A stretch of 57,292 nt of DNA from Clostridium sp. CAG:343 (GTDB taxonomy: Bacteria > Bacillota > Clostridia > TANB77 > CAG-508): assembly GCA_000431335.1 (NCBI GenBank), contig FR888053.1:16853-74144 (forward strand), written 5' to 3'. Made by a program: the position numbers and the translations under genes. Below are positions 52,259-57,292 of the stretch, piece by piece. Each line of letters begins with the position of its first letter. Positions within the stretch are counted from its first letter, which is position 1. The notes below the pieces were generated by a model, which saw only the letters and a list, made by a program, of their open reading frames with translations, ran no database searches and had not been told where the DNA came from.

Positions 52259-53359
52259 ATGATGAATATAGAAGATATATTAGAAGAAGCAATAAGATTA
52301 GATGCTTCTGATGTCCACTTAATATGTGATAACAAACCAATGCTAAGAATAGCAAGAGACTTGGTTCCTGTTGAAGGTAGCGAAGTTCTAACACCGGAAG
52401 ATATGAGTGAAATTTATGATTATTTGGTAAAAGGAAATATAGATAAAGACGAGGTATTTAATACAACAAGAAAATTGGACATGTCTTATGAATATAAAGA
52501 TATTCGTTTAAGAGTTAATATATCATTATCAGATGATATACCATTATGTACATTAAGATTAATAAAAAATCAACTACCAACTTATGAGTCACTTGGAGTA
52601 CCAGATATAGTAAGGAGAATGACATATCAAACACAAGGACTAATATTAGTAACAGGAAAAACCAACTCTGGTAAAACAACAACTTTAAATGCTCTAATTA
52701 ACCATATAAATGAAAATCAAAATAAAAAAATATTAACATTAGAAAATCCAGTAGAATATAAGCATCATTCTAAAAAATCAATTATTGTACAAAAAGAAGT
52801 TGGGAGAGGAAGAGATAGTTTAACTTTTAGTGATGGTGTAAAGAATTCATTAAGAGAAGATTGTGATATTTTAGTTATTGGAGAGATAAGAGATAAAACA
52901 ACAATGGAAGCTGCAATAGAAATGGCAGAGTCAGGACATTTAGTAATTGGTACATTGCATACTAAATCTTGTGCAGAAACAATAGACAGAATGATAAACT
53001 TTTACGAAGTAAGAGATCAAGAATCTATAAAATACTTATTATCAGCATTATTAAAATTAGTAGTATCACAAAGATTATTAAAAGGTACTGATGGCAAACT
53101 AGTGCTAGTGCCAGAGGTAATGGTTGTTGATAATATAGTAGCTGGTATTATTAGAAAAGAAAAATTAAGTGTATCAGAGATAGAAGATGCAATACAAAGT
53201 AATTTAGAAAAAGGAAGTATTGGACTAATTAATTCTTTAGCAGAATTGTTTGTGAACGATAAAATTACTTTAGACCAAGCAAAATCACAAATTGAAGAAA
53301 AAAATATTGAAATATTAAATAGAACAATTATGCAATTAAAAATAAAAAAAGGAAGATAA
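52259..53359 (+). CDS. pilT: Type IV pilus retraction ATPase PilT
   Basis: 366 aa. Seen: N-terminal ASDVHLICDNKPMLRI, Walker A TGKTNSGKTTTLNA, LENPVEY Walker B-like region, LREDCDILVIGEIRD and GHLVIGTLHTKSCAETIDRMI. Lacks the PilB N-terminal and zinc domains, as expected for a retraction motor. 16 bp after pilB. Presence implies retractile pili, hence twitching or DNA uptake. Confidence 0.93.
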   Translation: MMNIEDILEEAIRLDASDVHLICDNKPMLRIARDLVPVEGSEVLTPEDMSEIYDYLVKGNIDKDEVFNTTRKLDMSYEYKDIRLRVNISLSDDIPLCTLRLIKNQLPTYESLGVPDIVRRMTYQTQGLILVTGKTNSGKTTTLNALINHINENQNKKILTLENPVEYKHHSKKSIIVQKEVGRGRDSLTFSDGVKNSLREDCDILVIGEIRDKTTMEAAIEMAESGHLVIGTLHTKSCAETIDRMINFYEVRDQESIKYLLSALLKLVVSQRLLKGTDGKLVLVPEVMVVDNIVAGIIRKEKLSVSEIEDAIQSNLEKGSIGLINSLAELFVNDKITLDQAKSQIEEKNIEILNRTIMQLKIKKGR

Positions 53360-53382
53360 CAGGAAGGAGGGTTTGATTTTAT

Positions 53383-54732
53383 ATGCCTACCTATATGTAT
53401 AAAGCAATGACTAAAACAGGGGTTGTTGTAAGAAATAGAGTTGAATTTGCTAGTAAACAAAACTTAATAAAAACTTTAAAAAGTAATGATTTACTGCCAA
53501 TATCAATTGAACAAATTTCATATAGTTCTAAGAAAACGCCTAAAAGAAAAAAGAAAAATATAACAGATATTCAAGAAATCATGAAAAATGTTAATACAAC
53601 TCAACTTAATAAAGAAAAGAAAATGACATTGTCAACAAAAGAAAAGATAAATATGTATTTAGCAAAAACAGAAAAGATAACTCAAAGAGATATAGTTGTA
53701 TTTACACAGAATTTTTACTTGCTAAAAAAAGCAAATTTTAACAATATACATGCTTTAAATACCATAATAGAAAGTACAGAAAATATATCTTTTAGAGGAA
53801 TATTAGAAGACATACTAGCAGGTGTTGAAGCTGGGGAAAATATGTATACAACAATGGAATATTATTCAAATGTATTTCCATATATATATATAAATATGAT
53901 AAAAGTAGGAGAGTTGTCTGGTTCTCTAACAAATTCTTTAGAACAAGCGGTAAAATATTTAGATGACACAGAATCTTTAAATAAAAAATTAAGGATAATT
54001 TTAATACCAAATATTATACAATTTGTATTATTATTAGTTATGTTAGTTGTAGGAACGTTAGTTGCTATACCAGCTATTCAAGGAATATTTGATGAATTAG
54101 GAACAGAGGAAACATTGCCAGCAGTTACTTTATGGTTTGCAGATTTTATTAATAAGGCTATAAAATATTGGTATTTACCAGTATTAATAATTGTGGCTGC
54201 TGTAGCGGGAGTATTATTTTATATTAATACACCAAAAGGAAAATATAATTTCCATTATTTTAAATATAAAATGCCTATATTTGGCCAATTAATATTTGCA
54301 TTAGATTTTTCAAGATTAATGAAAGCAATGTTATTAAACCTAAAAAATGGAATGAGAATACAAGAATCTTTAGAAGTAAGTAAAAATGTCGTAAAAAATT
54401 ATGTGATGTTATCTATGATAGAAACATCAATAAATAATATATTAACAGGTACATCGTGGATAGAGCCATTTGAAAAATCAGGGCTTGCAAAACCAATGAT
54501 TACAGAGATGTTAAAAATAGGAATGCAAACAGATTTAACAGAAATGATGGAAAAATTAGTAGAATATATGGAAATAGATATAGATAATATAATGAGGAAG
54601 ATAATGCAAGTATTGCCTCAGGTTGTGTATGCAATTGTAGGAGTTGTCTTAATTTTCTTCGTATTAGTAGTTCTAGTACCTTGTATCCAAGTATATATGG
54701 GAAATTTCTTGTTCTCAGCTTATGGCGTATAA
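53383..54732 (+). CDS. pilC: Type IV pilus platform protein PilC
   Basis: 449 aa polytopic membrane protein of the T2SS F family. N-terminal MPTYMYKAMTKTGVVVRNRVEFASKQNLI, an unusually long basic linker (about 50-100, KKTPKRKKKN), then two homologous F domains each ending with a helical hairpin, the second with FIGQLIFALDFSRLM-type (here IFGQLIFALDFSRLM) and PMITEMLKIGMQTDL. Connects the motors to the pilus base. AAGGAGGG ribosome binding site. Last gene of the pilus operon. Confidence 0.93.
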   Translation: MPTYMYKAMTKTGVVVRNRVEFASKQNLIKTLKSNDLLPISIEQISYSSKKTPKRKKKNITDIQEIMKNVNTTQLNKEKKMTLSTKEKINMYLAKTEKITQRDIVVFTQNFYLLKKANFNNIHALNTIIESTENISFRGILEDILAGVEAGENMYTTMEYYSNVFPYIYINMIKVGELSGSLTNSLEQAVKYLDDTESLNKKLRIILIPNIIQFVLLLVMLVVGTLVAIPAIQGIFDELGTEETLPAVTLWFADFINKAIKYWYLPVLIIVAAVAGVLFYINTPKGKYNFHYFKYKMPIFGQLIFALDFSRLMKAMLLNLKNGMRIQESLEVSKNVVKNYVMLSMIETSINNILTGTSWIEPFEKSGLAKPMITEMLKIGMQTDLTEMMEKLVEYMEIDIDNIMRKIMQVLPQVVYAIVGVVLIFFVLVVLVPCIQVYMGNFLFSAYGV

Positions 54733-54782
54733 TATATTTTTATATATTAAAGTTGATCAACAATGTGAAAGGAGAATTGCAA

Positions 54783-55685
54783 ATGAAAGTAGGAATTGAT
54801 TTAGGTGGAAGTCATATTGCAATAGGAGTAGTAGATAGCAGAGGAGTAATTATAGAAAAAATAGAAAAAAGACTAAAAAATGCTGAAAAAAGAACTATAG
54901 AAAAATCAATTGAAGAATATATTATTGAAAATGCAAAATTGTTGATGAAAAAATATAAAATAAGTGAAATAGGAATTGCAATACCAGGAACAGTAAATGA
55001 CGATAAAGTAATTAAATCAGTAAATTTAGGATTAGAAAATTATGAGATTGTAAAAAAATTAAAAAGTAAAATACAAGTACCTATAAAAATAAGAAATGAC
55101 GCCAAATGTGCAGCAATTGCTGAAAACACGTATGGTTGCTTAAAATCCTACAACAGGAGTATATTTTTAACATTAGGTACAGGCATAGGCGGAGCTGTTA
55201 TAATTAATAATAAGCTTTTAGATACAGGAAATTTACCTGGTTGTGAGATTGGTCATATGTCAATTGAAAAAGATGGGATTCTATGTAAATGTGGAAGAAA
55301 AGGATGTTTTGAAAAATATGCATCTATGAAGATATTAAAAGATAACTTAAGAAAAGCACTTGGATATGATGAAAAAGTAAGTGGAAAAGAATTATTTGAA
55401 ATAATTAGAAGCAATACTCCAGAAAGTAAAAATTATGATATAATTGAAAAAATATTAAAACAATATATTGAAGATTTAAGCATAGGAATAGCTAATTTAA
55501 TTAATATATTTGAGCCAGAAGCAATAGGAATTGGTGGAAGTTTTGTTTATTTTGAAGAAGTATTATTAAATAGACTAAAAGCAGAGATTATATCAAAGAA
55601 TATATTGTTTAACCCAAGAGAAAATATTATTATAAAAACAGCTATTTTAGAAAATGATGCTGGAATAATAGGTGCAACTTTATAA
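54783..55685 (+). CDS. glcK: ROK-family sugar kinase (probable glucokinase)
   Basis: 300 aa from the ATG at 54783 (AAAGGAGAATTGC upstream; the frame extends further but overlaps pilC). Seen: N-terminal phosphate-binding GIDLGGSHIAIGV, GTGIGGAVIINNKLL, ROK signature GCEIGHMSIEKDGILCKCGRKGCFEKYAS with the zinc-binding Cys set, and EPEAIGIGGS. Phosphorylates glucose or a related sugar. 50 bp behind pilC, may be co-transcribed but functionally unrelated. Confidence 0.88.
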   Translation: MKVGIDLGGSHIAIGVVDSRGVIIEKIEKRLKNAEKRTIEKSIEEYIIENAKLLMKKYKISEIGIAIPGTVNDDKVIKSVNLGLENYEIVKKLKSKIQVPIKIRNDAKCAAIAENTYGCLKSYNRSIFLTLGTGIGGAVIINNKLLDTGNLPGCEIGHMSIEKDGILCKCGRKGCFEKYASMKILKDNLRKALGYDEKVSGKELFEIIRSNTPESKNYDIIEKILKQYIEDLSIGIANLINIFEPEAIGIGGSFVYFEEVLLNRLKAEIISKNILFNPRENIIIKTAILENDAGIIGATL

Positions 55686-55714
55686 GATAATAAAATAAGT
55701 TTTTTAATTGATAG

Positions 55715-55740
55715 AAGCGTGGAAAATTATTTCTACGCTT
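55715..55740. terminator. Bidirectional terminator
   Basis: AAGCGTGGAAA / TTTCTACGCTT (55715-55740) between convergent genes, with flanking T-rich and A-rich runs. Confidence 0.75.
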
Positions 55741-55755
55741 TTGTTAATTTATTAT

Positions 55756-57015
55756 TTATCTACAATTTGGAATTCTAATTGTAGTTCCTGCATAAATTAA
55801 ATTTGGATTTGAGATATTATTTAATTTTACAATTTCTTGTACTGTAGTATTATAGCGTAAAGCGATTTGGCTTAAAGTATCTCCGTATACAATCTTGTAT
55901 AAAATTTTACCACAAGAATTTTGACCATTAGAAATATTATAAGAACTGCTAATTATAATTTTTTGACCAGGAAATATTAAATTAGGATTCTTTATATTAT
56001 TCAAATTTACCAAACTATTTACAGTTGTATTATAGTTTACAGCAATTTGACTTAAAGTATCACCACGTTTTACAACATAAACTGTATTATTTGTAGTACC
56101 TGTTGAATAATCTGAATTTGTTTTTATAGTAAATTGTTGACCCGGATAAATTAAATTAGGATTTTTTATAATCGGATTTAAAGAAACAATACTAGAAACT
56201 GTAGTACCAAATTTTTGAGCAATTTCACTTAAAGTATCTCCTCGTTTTACTGTGTATACAATTGTATTTTCAGTAGATGAGTTTCCAGATGTTTCAGGGG
56301 TTGGTAAAGGAGTAGTAGAAGATAGAAAAATTCCATTAGTAAATTGATTTCTATCAACATAACCAGAAATTCCATAAACATTACCAGTACTAGTATATTG
56401 CCAGCCTACCCATGTATTCCATTTTCCATTACTGCCAGGTTCACGAACACCATAATTTGCTACCCAAAGCGGATATTTAGTTAATTCATATCCAAAAATA
56501 GTTCTAGCAGAATAAGCATTACTATATATAACTACATTAGTTTTTGTAGCGTTTTCTAAAGTTTCCAAAAATACCTTTGAAATTTTATTAATTTCAGATA
56601 TAGATAAATTTCCAAAACTTTCAAAGTCCATAGCTAGTCTACAATCAATTTCTTTTCCAGCAATGACTTTAGCAAAAAAAATGGCTTGCTCTTGAGCTTG
56701 TGAAGTGGATCTTGCAGTTACATAATGATAGAATCCGATTTTTAAACCATTTGCTTTTGCATTTCTGTAATTAGTTTCAAAATAGGGGTCGATATAGCTT
56801 TTTCCTTCGCTAGATTTAATATAAACAACATCAACTCCAGAACTTTTTACATTTGAAAAGTTAATAGTTCTTTGCCAAGAGCTTACATCAATTCCTTGAT
56901 AGATAACATCACTAGAAGGACCAAAAGCGAAGCTTGGCAAAGTAATGGCTAGTATAGTAAAAAACATTAGGAAAAGTGTATAAATATAATTTATTTTTTT
57001 ATTTGTTTTATTCAT
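55756..57015 (-). CDS. GH25 lysozyme with three LysM domains
   Basis: 419 aa secreted cell-wall hydrolase. Signal peptide (about residues 1-31, ending PSFA). GH25 muramidase domain (about 38-230): GIDVSSWQ with the first catalytic Asp, VVYIKSSEG, FYHYVTA, AMDFESF with the Asp-x-Glu pair and VGWQYTSTGNV. Linker PTPETSGNSS, then three LysM repeats (about 253-297, 307-351, 374-417) each with YTVKRGDTLS or a close variant and NPNLIYPGQ-type ends. Cleaves N-acetylmuramic acid linkages in peptidoglycan. AGGAGG ribosome binding site. Confidence 0.95.
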   Translation of the reverse strand: MNKTNKKINYIYTLFLMFFTILAITLPSFAFGPSSDVIYQGIDVSSWQRTINFSNVKSSGVDVVYIKSSEGKSYIDPYFETNYRNAKANGLKIGFYHYVTARSTSQAQEQAIFFAKVIAGKEIDCRLAMDFESFGNLSISEINKISKVFLETLENATKTNVVIYSNAYSARTIFGYELTKYPLWVANYGVREPGSNGKWNTWVGWQYTSTGNVYGISGYVDRNQFTNGIFLSSTTPLPTPETSGNSSTENTIVYTVKRGDTLSEIAQKFGTTVSSIVSLNPIIKNPNLIYPGQQFTIKTNSDYSTGTTNNTVYVVKRGDTLSQIAVNYNTTVNSLVNLNNIKNPNLIFPGQKIIISSSYNISNGQNSCGKILYKIVYGDTLSQIALRYNTTVQEIVKLNNISNPNLIYAGTTIRIPNCR

Positions 57016-57120
57016 GATAAACCTCCTTTCTATAGAATAGAGAAGAAATCTCCTGCTAGATAATATGCGAGAAATAGTGAATTTGATAAAAAAATCGGTT
57101 AAAATGTTGAAGTTTAGTTT

Positions 57121-57189
57121 TCAAATATTTTTCCATTTGGAGTTGACCATTTCTCCAGAAAAAGGATCTTCGAATTCACCATCATGCAC
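57121..57189 (-). CDS. Possible very short ORF or fragment
   Basis: Minus strand GTG at 57189 reads HDGEFEDPFSGEMVNSKWKNI then stops at 57121. The composition looks protein-like and the frame stays open for about 11 more codons upstream, but there is no clear start or ribosome binding site. It may be the tail of a degraded gene. The rest of 57016-57292 shows only the lysozyme ribosome binding site. Confidence 0.25.
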   Translation of the reverse strand: MHDGEFEDPFSGEMVNSKWKNI

Positions 57190-57292
57190 TATAATTTTAA
57201 GGACTGTGAATCGTAACTCACAATAAAAAAATCAGAAATAAATTACGACAACATATTGACTTAATTCAACAATATTTGTAAAATGATAGTGT

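Overview
The window reads as a chromosomal segment of a very AT-rich, spore-forming, Gram-positive bacterium of the class Clostridia, probably an uncultured gut-type lineage. Evidence: spoIVA, spoVAC/AD/AE, a gerA-type germination operon, a DUF421/DUF4363 pair, a T-box in front of aspS, an L20-type leader in front of infC-rpmI-rplT, RNase J and a monoderm type IV pilus cluster. Genes have purine-rich coding strands and strong AGGAGG-type ribosome binding sites. I see no rRNA, tRNA, CRISPR, phage or transposase gene.

Layout. 1-2.1 kb: aspS with a T-box leader (minus). 2.1-3.1 kb: a broken pair of pilin-like surface-protein genes. 3.2-7.1 kb: uvrC flanked by small genes of unknown function (3330-3650, 5626-6147, 6332-6667). 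Three of these carry their own consensus promoters and coding sequences unusually dense in perfect hairpins. 7.1-11.4 kb: rRNA methyltransferase, RluA-type pseudouridine synthase, secG, rnr. 11.5-15.8 kb: germinant-receptor operon gerAA-gerAB-gerAC plus a 59-aa two-helix protein (minus). 15.9-25 kb: transglutaminase-like protein, CtpE-like P-type ATPase, spoIVA, a UAP1-like pyrophosphorylase with a separate left-handed beta-helix acyltransferase (together resembling a split GlmU), a holin-like protein and DUF421/DUF4363. 25-31.4 kb: Lon-like protease, a 449-bp foldback element, TetR plus acyl-CoA synthetase, an unknown protein. 31.4-39 kb: rnj, HTH protein, gltX, DUF951, engB, serS, DUF1653. 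39-45 kb: cation exchanger, infC-rpmI-rplT, spoVA operon with a dodecin gene, rsmB. 45.4-54.7 kb: a complete type IV pilus operon (pilMN fusion, pilO, pilP-like, pilin, pilD, two minor pilins, pilB, pilT, pilC), then a ROK kinase and a GH25/LysM lysozyme.

The most striking observation is in gerAA. The gene is intact along its whole length except for two +1 frame changes. Each falls exactly at a CGG codon followed by A, where skipping one C restores a conserved GerA residue (Gly, GGA). Reading by eye through all the other genes, I found no in-frame CGG codon at all. This suggests that CGG is unassigned or starved in this organism and that gerAA is decoded by +1 frameshifting at CGGA; a recent pseudogene or assembly errors are the competing explanations.

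Other signals: a three-arm RNA switch sequestering the ribosome binding site before 3330; hairpin-dense small genes; a hairpin that appears to bridge an over-long Shine-Dalgarno spacer before 7159; three dispersed GGGACAGGTC foldback repeats with matched arm variation; an aspS T-box with no Asp codon in its leader; an AUA start codon for infC; and an A7 tract that breaks a secreted-protein gene.
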